DNA of 64,000 nucleotides from Acidobacteriota bacterium (lineage in GTDB: Bacteria; Acidobacteriota; Thermoanaerobaculia; Gp7-AA8). The stretch spans positions 44,786 to 108,785 of the forward strand of contig JAJPHC010000050.1 in assembly GCA_021325515.1 (NCBI GenBank), given 5' to 3'. A program made the translations under genes and the position numbers. This document shows positions 51,540-59,851 of this stretch, one piece after another. The stretch's first letter is position 1. The number at the start of each line of letters is the position of its first letter. The notes beneath the pieces are model-generated. The model was given only the letters and a program-made list of their open reading frames with translations. It was not told where the DNA came from and searched no databases.

Positions 51540-51569
51540 GCGCGGCAAGTAAACCCGATGCTAACATTC
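51540..51569 (+). promoter_or_regulatory. Possible promoter of the DUF1844 operon
   Basis: TTGCGC (51540-51545), an 18-bp spacer and TAACAT (51564-51569) lie 44 bp before the TTG start, which has a good GGAGGAG ribosome binding site. This is a moderate match only. Confidence 0.3.
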
Positions 51570-51613
51570 CAAACCCTTGATTAGACGAGACATCGCGGCA
51601 CTCGGAGGAGAGC

Positions 51614-52078
51614 TTGCCGAACGAGAAGAAAGAACTGAAGGTAACGGATAAACGGATCTTCACCGCAGAGGGTGAGATTCGTGAAGAGTTCCGCGACGAG
51701 ATCCGCCCGGAGGCTGCTCCGAAGGTGGAAGCGAGGCAGGAGCCCATCCCGGAACCGAAGATCGAGTCGAAACCGAAGCCCGCGGAAGCACCGAAGGAAC
51801 GCCGATCGGTCGCGGATCGCGCGGCGAGTCCCGAGACTCCTTTCTCGAATTTCATCGAGCCATTGATCGCACAGGCATACATGAGTCTCGGTATGCTGAG
51901 GAATCCATATCAGCCGCAGGCGAAGATCGATCCGGCGGCTGCGCGCCAGATGATCGACATCCTGACGCTGCTTCAAGACAAGACATCCGGTAATCTCACG
52001 GCAGAAGAAGAGGACTTCCTGACCACGCATCTGGGAGAATTGAAGCTCGCTTACGTCCAGCGGACGAAGAGCATCTAA
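51614..52078 (+). CDS. DUF1844-family protein
   Basis: This 154-aa protein has a charged, proline-rich N-terminal half (about 1-75, many Glu/Lys/Pro) and a helical C-terminal DUF1844 region (FSNFIEPLIAQAYMSLGMLR, then MIDILTLLQDKTSGNLTAEE). The family function is unknown. The start is TTG at 51614, 3 bp after GGAGGAG. The next gene begins directly after its stop, so they form an operon. Confidence 0.85.
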   Translation: MPNEKKELKVTDKRIFTAEGEIREEFRDEIRPEAAPKVEARQEPIPEPKIESKPKPAEAPKERRSVADRAASPETPFSNFIEPLIAQAYMSLGMLRNPYQPQAKIDPAAARQMIDILTLLQDKTSGNLTAEEEDFLTTHLGELKLAYVQRTKSI

Positions 52079-53917
52079 ATGAAACGACGTCTGATCTGGG
52101 GGCTGCTGGTGTTCGGGTGGGCGATCATCGTCCGTGCTGAACAGGTTGCGCCTCGCGATATCTGGCCCCAGGCCACTGCCGCCGCCGATACCGGCGACGT
52201 GGATCTCGCCATCAAGAAGACGACCGAACTGACCGACACAGGCAAGTCATACGGTCTGAAGAAATATCCTCTCTACGCATCGGCCGCCGCGGCTCTCGCC
52301 GGTCAGGCTGACAAGCAGGGATCGAAGGACGTCGCGAACTGGGCCGCCAAGGCTGCGCTGCAACTCGATCCGAAATCGCCGGCGGTCGCTTTTGCGCTCG
52401 CCGATCGCGCGGCCGCTCAGAAGAACTGGGTCGTTGCGCTGCAGTCGAACTTCCGCGGAATCGTCCAGGTCTTTCTCAACTACAGGACTCGCCTTCTCAG
52501 CAAAGCCGACTTCCTGATCGTGCTCGCTCTTGCGGTCATGCTCATGACGGGGCTCTTCGCGCTGGTTCTCTTCTTCCGCTACGGCCGCGCGATGGCCCAC
52601 GACTTCCGCGAGATTCTCTCGCAGAGATTCCGCGGCGGCTCCGTTTCCGTCCTCGCGTTCGCCCTGCTCTTCCTCCCTCTGTTCGTCTGGTTCGGCCCGC
52701 TGTGGCTGATCTTCTACTGGTTCGTGATCTTCTTCGGCTACGCATCGGTCATCGAGCGGGTCATGATCGGCGTCGTCGCGATCCTGCTCGCGATGCTGCC
52801 GGTCGCACTCGACGCCGCGGCGAACTGGACGGCGGGCGTCGACAGCCCGGTGATCATGTCGGCGATCGCGTCGGAGGAGCAGAGCTATCAACCGGAAGCG
52901 CTGCGGCGGATGCAGGATCTGCTGTCTGCGATTCCCGACAATGCCGATCTCCATCTCCTGACGGGAAATCTGCAACTGCAGGAAGGCAACGAGGCGCAGG
53001 CGAATATTCACTATCGCCGTTCGGCGGAGCTCAAGGAGTCGGCCGGCGCCCACGTCAACATCGGCAATCTCCATTTCCTCGACAACGATTTCCCGGCAGC
53101 GATCACCGAGTATGAGAAGGCACAGCAGCTCGACTCGCGGATGGCAATCGCGTACTACAACCATTCGGTGGCGAGCGGCGAGCTCTATCGATTCGACGAA
53201 CAGGGACAGCAGCTCGAGCAGGCGAAAAAGATCGACCGCCCCGGAATCGAGCGGATCCTGTCGAATCCGCCGACGCAGAAAATCGTGATGTACCGGCCGC
53301 CCCTTTCCCAGGCCTGGGACCTCGCGGCCAACATCGCGCGCAAGGGCACCGCACGCTCCGTCTTCGGCAGTTACTCCTCGTTCGATCCCGCGGTCAGCGC
53401 GATCAACCCGATGACGATCGGATCGCTCCTCACGATCGTGCTTGCGGTGGCCCTCTGGCTCAAGCGCCGCACGCGCGGATTCGCGGGGCAGTGCATCAAG
53501 TGCGGACGCACGTTCTGCCACCGCTGCAAGTCGGCACGCGAGAGCGCGACCTACTGCACGCAGTGCATTCACATCTATCTGAAGCGCGACGGCGTCTCGC
53601 TCGACACGAAGCGCTCCAAGCTCGACGAGGTCTCGGAGTACCACTCCGCGATGAACACGCGAAACCGAATCTTCGCGACGTTCATCCCCGGCTCGGCGCA
53701 GCTTCTCGAAGGAAAGACGGTCGGCGGTCTCATCACCGTGCTCTTCTTCTTCGTCTTCGTGTCGATCGCGATTCTCACCGGCCGCCTCGCTCCCGCGATT
53801 GGCCCCGTCGCGGAGACAGCCAAACTGATGATTCGTATCGTGGCGATTCTCTTCGCCATCGTGATGTGGTTCTTCCTGTCGTTTCCGGTTTATCGGCGTC
53901 GAGCGGTGAACACCTGA
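52079..53917 (+). CDS. Polytopic membrane protein with TPR repeats and zinc ribbon
   Basis: This 612-aa protein combines a signal sequence, a periplasmic helical region (25-140), a membrane block (about 145-260), a TPR segment (about 275-390, DADLHLL-type helices such as DNADLHLLTGNLQLQEGNEA), a further TM near 450, a four-pair Cys zinc-ribbon (CIKCGRTFCHRC then CTQC, about 471-500) and C-terminal helices. The architecture is not one I can name. Placement between DUF1844 and DUF4388 genes with zero and 3-bp gaps suggests a joint envelope or motility-linked function. Confidence 0.82.
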   Translation: MKRRLIWGLLVFGWAIIVRAEQVAPRDIWPQATAAADTGDVDLAIKKTTELTDTGKSYGLKKYPLYASAAAALAGQADKQGSKDVANWAAKAALQLDPKSPAVAFALADRAAAQKNWVVALQSNFRGIVQVFLNYRTRLLSKADFLIVLALAVMLMTGLFALVLFFRYGRAMAHDFREILSQRFRGGSVSVLAFALLFLPLFVWFGPLWLIFYWFVIFFGYASVIERVMIGVVAILLAMLPVALDAAANWTAGVDSPVIMSAIASEEQSYQPEALRRMQDLLSAIPDNADLHLLTGNLQLQEGNEAQANIHYRRSAELKESAGAHVNIGNLHFLDNDFPAAITEYEKAQQLDSRMAIAYYNHSVASGELYRFDEQGQQLEQAKKIDRPGIERILSNPPTQKIVMYRPPLSQAWDLAANIARKGTARSVFGSYSSFDPAVSAINPMTIGSLLTIVLAVALWLKRRTRGFAGQCIKCGRTFCHRCKSARESATYCTQCIHIYLKRDGVSLDTKRSKLDEVSEYHSAMNTRNRIFATFIPGSAQLLEGKTVGGLITVLFFFVFVSIAILTGRLAPAIGPVAETAKLMIRIVAILFAIVMWFFLSFPVYRRRAVNT

Positions 53918-53920
53918 TCC

Positions 53921-55213
53921 ATGGCACTTGAAGGAACATTAAGAGACTTCAGTCTCGCCGACATCTTTCAGCTGATCGGACTTCAGCGAAAGACAGGTGT
54001 GCTCACACTTCGCGGCAAGGACGACACCGTCAGCGTCACGTTTCTCGACGGCAAAGTCGTCGGCGCCGACTCTCTGAACCGCCGCATCGAGAGCCGCCTC
54101 GGCACCGTGCTGATCAAAACCGGCACGCTTTCCCAGGACCAGCTCAATCGCGCACTCGAGATTCAGAAGGAGACGCTGCAGCGTCTCGGCTTCATCCTCA
54201 CGCACTACGGAATCATTTCACCCGACGCCCTCAAGCAGGCGATTCAGCTCCAGATCCTGCAGATCGTCTACCGCCTCTTCCGCTGGAAGGACGGCGACTA
54301 TCACTTCTCGCAGGAGACGACGATCGAGTACGACCGCGACAACGTCGTACCGATCACCGCCGAATCGATCCTGATGGAAGGCGCTCGAATGATCGACGAA
54401 TGGCCGATCATCGAGAAGCGGGTCCGCTCCTACGACATGATCTTCCGCAAGAAGCTGACCGACCAGGAGATCGTGGTCGTCGGCGCGGAAGAAGCGGACG
54501 AAGTCGACTTCGACGGTCACGCCCCGGCGAAGAAGAAAAAGGGCGGCGCCTCGGACAAGATCCGCATCTCCGAGGAAGAGAAGCAGATCTACGATCTCGT
54601 CGATGGCCTCACGACCGTCGGCGACATCGTCGAGATGTCGAAGCTCTCCGAGTTCGACACGAACAAGGCACTCTACGAACTGCTCACGCGCGACCTCATC
54701 GAAGAAGTCCGCGGGCAGAGCGCGCAGGCCGTGCTCGAGCAGACGCCGGTGGACGAAACACAGGTCGCCGAGACGCCTGTCCCGCTGCCGCTCGTCGTCG
54801 CGCTTGCGGTCATCGCCGTCCTCTCGATCGGCACCTCGTTCAAGAATCCGCTGAATGGACTCGCACCGTTCACCCGCCGCACGTCATCCGTCTACGCGAC
54901 GAAGAAGGCGGTGTCGCTGGAGCGGATCGAGGCGATCGGTCAGGCCGTCGAGAAGTACTACAGCGTCAACAACCATCTGCCGAAGGCACTCTCGAATCTC
55001 GTTCCCTACTACATCTCCGCGAAACTGCTGAAGGATCCGTCGGGCAACACGTACAACTACGTCGCGCAGCCCGATCGCTATCTCGTCGTCGGCTACGGAC
55101 CGGATGGCAAGACCGATACGGACCTCTTCCTGTCGCGCACCATCGATACGGTGATCGCACCGACGCAGACTTCGAAACCGCAGACCGGCGGGATCGAGAT
55201 CCTGCCGGAGTAG
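53921..55213 (+). CDS. DUF4388 protein with pseudopilin-like C-terminal domain
   Basis: This 430-aa protein starts with a DUF4388 (PATAN-like) domain (LEGTLRDFSLADIFQLIGLQ, GVLTLRGKDD), followed by a second regulatory module with ISEEEKQIYDLVDGLTTVGD. A single transmembrane helix (about 287-305) leads to a domain resembling the GspG pseudopilin (IEAIGQAVEKYYSVNNHLPK, LLKDPSGNTYNY, GYGPDGKTDTD). DUF4388 proteins often act in signalling or pilus control. The fusion to a pilin-like tail is unusual. It is the last gene of the operon. Confidence 0.85.
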   Translation: MALEGTLRDFSLADIFQLIGLQRKTGVLTLRGKDDTVSVTFLDGKVVGADSLNRRIESRLGTVLIKTGTLSQDQLNRALEIQKETLQRLGFILTHYGIISPDALKQAIQLQILQIVYRLFRWKDGDYHFSQETTIEYDRDNVVPITAESILMEGARMIDEWPIIEKRVRSYDMIFRKKLTDQEIVVVGAEEADEVDFDGHAPAKKKKGGASDKIRISEEEKQIYDLVDGLTTVGDIVEMSKLSEFDTNKALYELLTRDLIEEVRGQSAQAVLEQTPVDETQVAETPVPLPLVVALAVIAVLSIGTSFKNPLNGLAPFTRRTSSVYATKKAVSLERIEAIGQAVEKYYSVNNHLPKALSNLVPYYISAKLLKDPSGNTYNYVAQPDRYLVVGYGPDGKTDTDLFLSRTIDTVIAPTQTSKPQTGGIEILPE

Positions 55214-55216
55214 TGA

Positions 55217-55319
55217 GGAGAGGGGTCTCGCGGGCTCGCGGGTACGCGGGCTTGCAGTGCAGCCATCACGGACTAACCGCGAGCCCGAGAGCCCGCGTAA
55301 CCGCGTGACTTACCTCACG
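55217..55319. repeat. GCGGGCTCGCGGG-family palindromic repeat, copy 1
   Basis: A run of about 100 bp beginning GAGAGGGGTCTCGCGGGCTC and ending CGCGTGACTTACCTCACGG. The left half (GCGGGCTCGCGGGTACGCGG) pairs imperfectly with the right half (CCGCGAGCCCGAGAGCCCGCG). It is nearly identical to the copy at 55439-55541. Confidence 0.9.
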
Positions 55320-55438
55320 GAACTACATGCGAGCCTGTGTAGGTGCGACGTCGTCGACTTTTGCATCGGGCGTGATGCGGATTCCTCCGCCGTACTGCCG
55401 CGAGTTGCCGACGCGGCAGCACGCGGAAGATCGAATGG
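55320..55438 (-). pseudogene. Relict fragment of the neighbouring DGK-like gene
   Basis: This 119-bp stretch is a patchwork of three pieces of the live gene at 55536-56408: it matches 55684-55711, then 55776-55840, then 55911-55932, in the same order and orientation, with the intervening parts deleted and scattered substitutions. With the repeat copies on both sides it looks like an old tandem duplication of the gene's 3' end that has decayed. Confidence 0.75.
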
Positions 55439-55541
55439 AGAGGGGTCTCGCGGGCTCGCGGGTACGCGGGCTTGCAGTGCAGCCATCACGGAATTAACCG
55501 CGAGCCCGAGAGCCCGCGTAACCGCGTGACTCACTTCACGG
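55439..55541. repeat. GCGGGCTCGCGGG-family palindromic repeat, copy 2
   Basis: This is the second copy of the about 103-bp palindromic element, differing from copy 1 by a few bases and one insertion. It reaches into the stop codon (55536-55538) of the DGK-like gene. Confidence 0.9.
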
Positions 55542-56408
55542 CACCACGATCTTCAACTTTTCCGCGTCGAGTGCGAACGTCACCGGCGTCTGCGTCAGCC
55601 GCTCGCCATCCGCATACACCTCGAGCGGATGCTCGCTCTGGAACGTGAACTGAGATCCCCGCGCAGTCTCCACGAATGCGCTCCTCACATGCGACCCGGT
55701 GTAGGCGCGCGGCAACGTCTTCAGCAGTTGCAGCCGCGTCGTGCGGTGCACCAGCAGAAGATCGAGCAGCCCGTCGTCGACTTTTGCATCCGGCGTGATG
55801 CGGATGCCTCCGCCGTACTGCCGCGAGTTGCCGACGCAGGCGAACATGATCTCTTCGGCGCGCTCGCTGCCGTTCACCGTCAACTTCACATGCCGTGGTG
55901 TGAATCGCGGCAGCACGCGGAAGATCGAATAGAGATAGATCAGCGAACCGCGAAGCCAGGTCGTGTGGGCGTTCGCATAGGCCGCGACTTCGGAATCGAA
56001 TCCGAGACCGGCGACGCCGAGGTAGCGGAGGCCGTTCGCCGTCGCGACGTCGACGGTGATCGTCTGTCCGTAGAGGATCGCATCGCAGGCGCCGATGATC
56101 GTGCGCGGGATGCCGACGACGCGCGCGAAGTCATCGCCTGAGCCGAGCGGCAGCAGCGCGAGCGTGCCGTTCTTCAGATCGAACTCGCGCACCGCGAGAT
56201 GAAGCGAGCCGTCGCCGCCGCAGACGACGACGCGATCCCATCCGCCGCGCGAGCTCTCGGCGGCGATGCGCGTGAGGTCCGCCGGACTCGCACTCGGCAC
56301 ACAGTCGACCTCGGCACCTCGCTCGCGAAGATAGGCAAGCGCACGGCCGATCAGCCTGCTCGCGCGTCCGCGGCCGGCAGTCGGATTGAAAATCATCTTC
56401 AACTTCAT
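55536..56408 (-). CDS. Diacylglycerol kinase-like (DAGK catalytic domain) lipid kinase
   Basis: This 290-aa protein has the DAGK fold: FNPTAGRGRASRLI at the start, VVVCGGDGSLHLAVRE (GGDG nucleotide loop), LPLGSGDDFARVVGIP and the C-terminal EVYADGERLTQTPVTF. Related proteins are YegS and bacterial DgkB, which phosphorylate diacylglycerol or similar lipids. The ATG at 56408 is 7 nt after a TACACT box. It is divergent from the HtrA gene with 48 bp between starts. A decayed duplicate of its 3' part lies downstream. Confidence 0.92.
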   Translation of the reverse strand: MKLKMIFNPTAGRGRASRLIGRALAYLRERGAEVDCVPSASPADLTRIAAESSRGGWDRVVVCGGDGSLHLAVREFDLKNGTLALLPLGSGDDFARVVGIPRTIIGACDAILYGQTITVDVATANGLRYLGVAGLGFDSEVAAYANAHTTWLRGSLIYLYSIFRVLPRFTPRHVKLTVNGSERAEEIMFACVGNSRQYGGGIRITPDAKVDDGLLDLLLVHRTTRLQLLKTLPRAYTGSHVRSAFVETARGSQFTFQSEHPLEVYADGERLTQTPVTFALDAEKLKIVVP

Positions 56409-56415
56409 CGCGCAC

Positions 56416-56421
56416 AGTGTA
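56416..56421 (-). promoter_or_regulatory. -10-like box of the DGK-like gene
   Basis: Minus-strand TACACT is followed by 7 nt and the ATG at 56408, with no Shine-Dalgarno sequence. It is paired back to back with the HtrA -10 box 21 bp away. Confidence 0.5.
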
Positions 56422-56442
56422 GCCGCGCTCGCTGCGACTCCA

Positions 56443-56448
56443 TACAAT
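56443..56448 (+). promoter_or_regulatory. -10-like box of the HtrA gene
   Basis: TACAAT is followed by 8 nt (TCGCGGCC) and the ATG at 56457, with no Shine-Dalgarno sequence. The transcript is predicted to start within two bases of the ATG. Confidence 0.5.
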
Positions 56449-56456
56449 TCGCGGCC

Positions 56457-57821
56457 ATGAACAACGCACGTAAGCTCCTCTTCGTCTTTCTCCTGACGAT
56501 CGGCTGCAAGCCGTCGGCGGAGTCGCAGACGGTCGAGCCGCGCACGGCCACCGCGCCGATTCCCGCGAGCGTCAGTGCGGTGCGGCGCACGCCCGTCGTC
56601 GTCGTCGCTCACAACGTCGCTCCCTCCGTCGTCAACATCCAGACCGAGGCGACGATCCGCAGGCGGGAGATCGATCCGTTCTTCGATCCCTTCGGCATGT
56701 TCGGCGGGCGCGAGCGCTCGTACACGACACAGTCGCTCGGCTCCGGCTTCGTCTGGTCGAGCGACGGCATCATCGTCACCAACAATCACGTCGTCGAAGG
56801 TGCGTCGCGCATCAGCGTCGTCACGAGCGACGGCACGCAGATGGCCGCGAAACTCATCGGCGTCGATCCCGACAGCGACCTCGCCGTGCTGCGCGTCGAC
56901 GCGAAGAAGCTCACACCGGCGCCGATCGGCACCTCGTCGGATCTCATGATCGGCGAGACGGTGATCGCCGTCGGAAATCCTTTCGGCCTGAGCGGGTCGG
57001 TCACGACAGGCGTGGTCTCCGCGCTCGGCCGTTCGGTTCCATCGAAGGAGGCGGGGCGCACGTTCACCGACTTTATTCAGACGGATGCGTCGATCAACCC
57101 CGGCAACTCGGGCGGTCCGCTGCTCAACATCGAAGGGCGCGTGATCGGCATCAACGTCGCGATTTACGCGGAGGCGCAGGGCATCGGCTTCGCGATTCCG
57201 GTCGACCGCGCGAAAAAAGTCATTCAGGATCTGCTGCGTTACGGCCAGGTCCACAACGCATGGATCGGCGCCGTGACCGCGACACTCACTCCTGAAGAAG
57301 CGAAGCGCCTCGGCGTCCGCGCGTCACACGGCGCACTCGTGTCACGCGTCTTCGCAGGCTCGCCCGCCCAGGCCGGGGGCTTGCGCGCGGGCGACATCAT
57401 CACCGCGGTGAACGGCAAGAGCATCGACTCGCGCGAAGGCTTCTCGACCGCGACCGCGACACTCGCCGGAGGCCAGCCGATCGAGCTGTCGATCGTGCGC
57501 GAAGGCTCGAATGCGAAGGTCACCGTGCGCCCGACCGAGACGCCGAACAAGCTCGGCCTGCGCGTGCTGAGCGAGATCGCGGGACTGCGTGTCGACGACA
57601 ACGGCGGAAACGTCGTGATCTCCGAAGTGAACCCCGGCTCGCGCGGAGCAGGCGTCGGCCTCCAGCCGGGCGATCTCATCGTCGGAGTGAACGGAACGGA
57701 AGTCGCGTCGACAGCGGATCTCGACAAGGAGCTGACCAAAGCCGTGGAGCGCAGCTCGATCGTCTTGTCCGTCGCACGCGGACGCTTCATCTATAACCTC
57801 ACGTTCCCGATGGGATCGTGA
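56457..57821 (+). CDS. HtrA/DegP-family serine protease, lipoprotein
   Basis: This 454-aa periplasmic protease and chaperone has a lipobox TIGC (Cys17), a trypsin-like domain with the triad His111 (TNNHVVEG), Asp141 (DSDLAVL) and Ser218 (PGNSGGPL), and two PDZ domains (about 255-345 with GLRAGDIITAVNGK, and 355-450 with LQPGDLIVGVNGTE). The ATG at 56457 is chosen because it gives the lipoprotein signal and lies 8 nt after TACAAT; the longer frame upstream shadows the DGK-like gene. Lipid anchoring is less usual for HtrA. Confidence 0.95.
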   Translation: MNNARKLLFVFLLTIGCKPSAESQTVEPRTATAPIPASVSAVRRTPVVVVAHNVAPSVVNIQTEATIRRREIDPFFDPFGMFGGRERSYTTQSLGSGFVWSSDGIIVTNNHVVEGASRISVVTSDGTQMAAKLIGVDPDSDLAVLRVDAKKLTPAPIGTSSDLMIGETVIAVGNPFGLSGSVTTGVVSALGRSVPSKEAGRTFTDFIQTDASINPGNSGGPLLNIEGRVIGINVAIYAEAQGIGFAIPVDRAKKVIQDLLRYGQVHNAWIGAVTATLTPEEAKRLGVRASHGALVSRVFAGSPAQAGGLRAGDIITAVNGKSIDSREGFSTATATLAGGQPIELSIVREGSNAKVTVRPTETPNKLGLRVLSEIAGLRVDDNGGNVVISEVNPGSRGAGVGLQPGDLIVGVNGTEVASTADLDKELTKAVERSSIVLSVARGRFIYNLTFPMGS

Positions 57822-57829
57822 GGTAGTTT

Positions 57830-57971
57830 CGCGGTTACGCGGGTACGCGGGCTCGGGGTGGTCGCGCGGTTACGCGGGTACGCGGGCACGCGGTGGTGGT
57901 GGTCGCGCGGGTACGCGTCCGCTTCCCAACTCCCACCCGCGAACCCGCGAGCCCGCGAGCCCGCGCGCCCC
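57830..57971. repeat. GCGGGCTCGCGGG-family repeat with direct and inverted units
   Basis: Two direct units of CGCGGTTACGCGGGTACGCG type are followed by an inverse stretch of CCCGCGAGCCCGCGAG. It is the same family as the repeats at 55217 and 55439. It fills the convergent gap between HtrA and the metalloprotease and ends at the latter's stop codon. Confidence 0.85.
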
Positions 57972-58409
57972 CTAGAACAACGCCATCTGCGGCGCGGCTA
58001 CGGGCTCGGGGACGGAACGCACGATCTTCCGCCTCGTTCCCAGCAGCATCAACAGGTTTCTGCGGATCCACTCCTGCGATTCGCGGTGATAGCGGAAGCG
58101 GCGCTCGTGCGCGTGGAAGCGGCGGTTGTGGCTTGGGCCGAGTACGTGATGCAGGTACTCGTGGTAGATGACCGACTGAATGAAAAACGCCGGAACGTTC
58201 GGCGCGTTCAGCGAAGGATGGATGCGCACCTCGGCGGTCGCGTGATTGTAGGAGCCGAGGCGGATGCTGCGCCGTTGTTTGCGCGAGATCTGCTGGCCCC
58301 ATCGCACCGGAAGCGGCGGATATTTATGGAAATAGGTGCGATGCACCTCGGCCGCGAGGGATTCGAGATGATGGTGTGTTGCGACGGGTAGCGGGAACAA
58401 GCCCGGCAT
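57972..58409 (-). CDS. SprT-/WLM-like zinc metalloprotease domain protein
   Basis: This 145-aa protein contains the zinc-protease motif YHEYLHHVLG (His83-Glu84, His87) followed by a basic region with His/Arg-rich helices (NRRFHAHERRFRYHRE), the pattern of SprT-like and related minimal gluzincins. No signal peptide is seen, so it is probably cytoplasmic. Substrate unknown. A CACAAT box lies 7 nt before the ATG on the minus strand. Its stop adjoins the GC-rich repeat. Confidence 0.8.
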   Translation of the reverse strand: MPGLFPLPVATHHHLESLAAEVHRTYFHKYPPLPVRWGQQISRKQRRSIRLGSYNHATAEVRIHPSLNAPNVPAFFIQSVIYHEYLHHVLGPSHNRRFHAHERRFRYHRESQEWIRRNLLMLLGTRRKIVRSVPEPVAAPQMALF

Positions 58410-58453
58410 CAGCCGTATTGTGCATGGCGATGCCGGGCGAGTGCAATCGCTGA

Positions 58454-58798
58454 TCAGGCTTCGGACTCGCCGCCGCCGGTGACGCGCTCCATCGCCTGCG
58501 TCACATTGGCGATCGCGGCAGCAGAGAGCATCGAGCCGCCGGCCGCGATGATCTCGTCGCCCTTCTTCATGCCGAGGAAGATCCCGACGCCGAGGCCGAG
58601 GAGCATCGCGGCGATCGGAAACGCGGTGATCTGCTCGCGCCAGCTTTCCGGCAGGAGATTCTCGATCTCCTCGAACAGCGCCTCGGGGCCGTTTTCCGCG
58701 ACCGTCTGACCGAGGGACGCCGCCTTCTCGCGAATCGGGAAATCGAAATCGAGACCGGCGGCGGAACGCTCGTGATCGTTTTCTCTATTCGTGGCCAT
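58454..58798 (-). CDS. Small membrane-anchored protein, unknown function
   Basis: This 114-aa protein has an acidic helical N-terminal part (EKAASLGQTVAENGPEALFE), one transmembrane segment (FPIAAMLLGLGVGIFLGM) and a short amphipathic tail. Size and layout resemble DUF883/YqjD-like membrane proteins. It starts 2 bp after the stop of the DUF883-like gene and has a GAGGAG ribosome binding site, so the two form an operon. Confidence 0.75.
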   Translation of the reverse strand: MATNRENDHERSAAGLDFDFPIREKAASLGQTVAENGPEALFEEIENLLPESWREQITAFPIAAMLLGLGVGIFLGMKKGDEIIAAGGSMLSAAAIANVTQAMERVTGGGESEA

Positions 58799-58800
58799 CT

Positions 58801-59079
58801 CTACTCCTCGTCCTCACCGCGAAGAAGAAGTCCGATGACGAACCCGACGCCGACCGAGATCAGCAGCGCCTTGCCCGGATTGGAACGGACATAACTGCGC
58901 ACCTGATCGGCCACTGCGCCGAAATCGACATCCTCCACTTTCTCTTTCACCTGGTTGTATCCGCTCCGCGCGGCTTCGGATGCGGCTGAATATTTCTCGT
59001 TGACGAACGCACGCGCCTTGTTGAAACGGCCATCGCCTTCTGCCGCCTCATTCGGTGCTGGATTGGTTTCGTCGGCCAT
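58801..59079 (-). CDS. DUF883 (ElaB/YqjD)-like membrane protein
   Basis: This 92-aa protein has a charged helical part (FVNEKYSAASEAARSGYNQV) and a C-terminal SNPGKALLISVGVGFVIGLL membrane helix, matching the DUF883 pattern. E. coli members tether ribosomes or act in stress at stationary phase. The ATG at 59079 is preceded by AGGAGG. It is divergent from the ABC transporter. Confidence 0.82.
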   Translation of the reverse strand: MADETNPAPNEAAEGDGRFNKARAFVNEKYSAASEAARSGYNQVKEKVEDVDFGAVADQVRSYVRSNPGKALLISVGVGFVIGLLLRGEDEE

Positions 59080-59134
59080 ACGCCCTCCTGAAGTTTCCCG
59101 AAATGGAAGCGTATCACTGCAAAGATCATCCCGG

Positions 59135-59167
59135 GTGCAGGACGACAACCCGAGAGGTTGTCCTACA
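59135..59167. repeat. Short palindrome with GTG(T/C)AGGAC ends
   Basis: GTGCAGGACGACAACC and GGTTGTCCTACAC form an inverted repeat with a 3-nt bulge and a 5-nt loop. The ends match those of the GGACAGGCG family. It lies 9 bp before the TTG start of the ABC ATPase. Confidence 0.7.
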
Positions 59168-59176
59168 CTTCAGGAA

Positions 59177-59851
59177 TTGCAAGTACGCCTCGAGCACGTC
59201 ACACACGTCTACGCCGGAAGCGATGAAGCTGCGGCGGTGCAGGTGCTCAACGACGTGTCCCTCGACATCGCACCCGGCGCCTTCGCGGTGCTGCGCGGTG
59301 CATCGGGCAGCGGCAAGTCGACGATCCTGAACCTGATCGGCGCGGTCGATCGCCCGACCTCCGGCCGCGTCTACCTCGGCGGGATCGAGACTTCGGCCGC
59401 AAGCGAGCAGCACCTGACGCTGCTCCGCCGCAAGTCCATCGGCTTCGTCTTCCAGCAGTTCAACCTCATTCCAACGCTCACCGTCTTCGAGAACGTCGCG
59501 TTTCCGCTGTCGCTCGCGAAGGTGAATCGCCGCGACATCGACTCCCGCACGCGCGCGATGCTCGAGCGCGTCGGCCTCGCACATCGCGCATCGCATTACC
59601 CGAACGAGCTGTCGGGCGGAGAGATGCAGCGCGTCGCCATCGGCCGCGCGGTGATTCATCGCCCGCCGCTGATCGTCGCCGACGAGCCGACGGGCAATCT
59701 CGACTCGAAGAACGGCGCCAGCGTGCTCGAGCTGATTCGTTCGATTCACGAGACCGAACATCCGACGATCGTGATGGCGACGCACTCCGATGCCGCCGCG
59801 GCGTTCGGCGAATACACGATCTCTGTGGCTGACGGAAACGTGTCGCGATGA
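59177..59851 (+). CDS. ABC transporter ATP-binding protein (LolD/MacB type)
   Basis: This 224-aa ATPase has Walker [10 protein letters not shown] (41-49), the Q-loop [11 protein letters not shown], signature LSGGEMQR (145-152), Walker [14 protein letters not shown] and the switch His in ATHSDAAA. It belongs to the MacB/LolD/FtsE group that works with FtsX-like permeases. The TTG at 59177 gives the usual MQVRLEHV start; GGA lies just before it, too close for a good ribosome binding site. It overlaps the permease as ATGA. Confidence 0.9.
   Translation: MQVRLEHVTHVYAGSDEAAAVQVLNDVSLDIAPGAFAVLRGASGSGKSTILNLIGAVDRPTSGRVYLGGIETSAASEQHLTLLRRKSIGFVFQQFNLIPTLTVFENVAFPLSLAKVNRRDIDSRTRAMLERVGLAHRASHYPNELSGGEMQRVAIGRAVIHRPPLIVADEPTGNLDSKNGASVLELIRSIHETEHPTIVMATHSDAAAAFGEYTISVADGNVSR

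Noticed and set aside
55257..55529. A 90-codon open frame across the two palindromes and the relict gene fragment.
   Set aside because: It consists only of repeat sequence and antisense pieces of the DGK-like gene.
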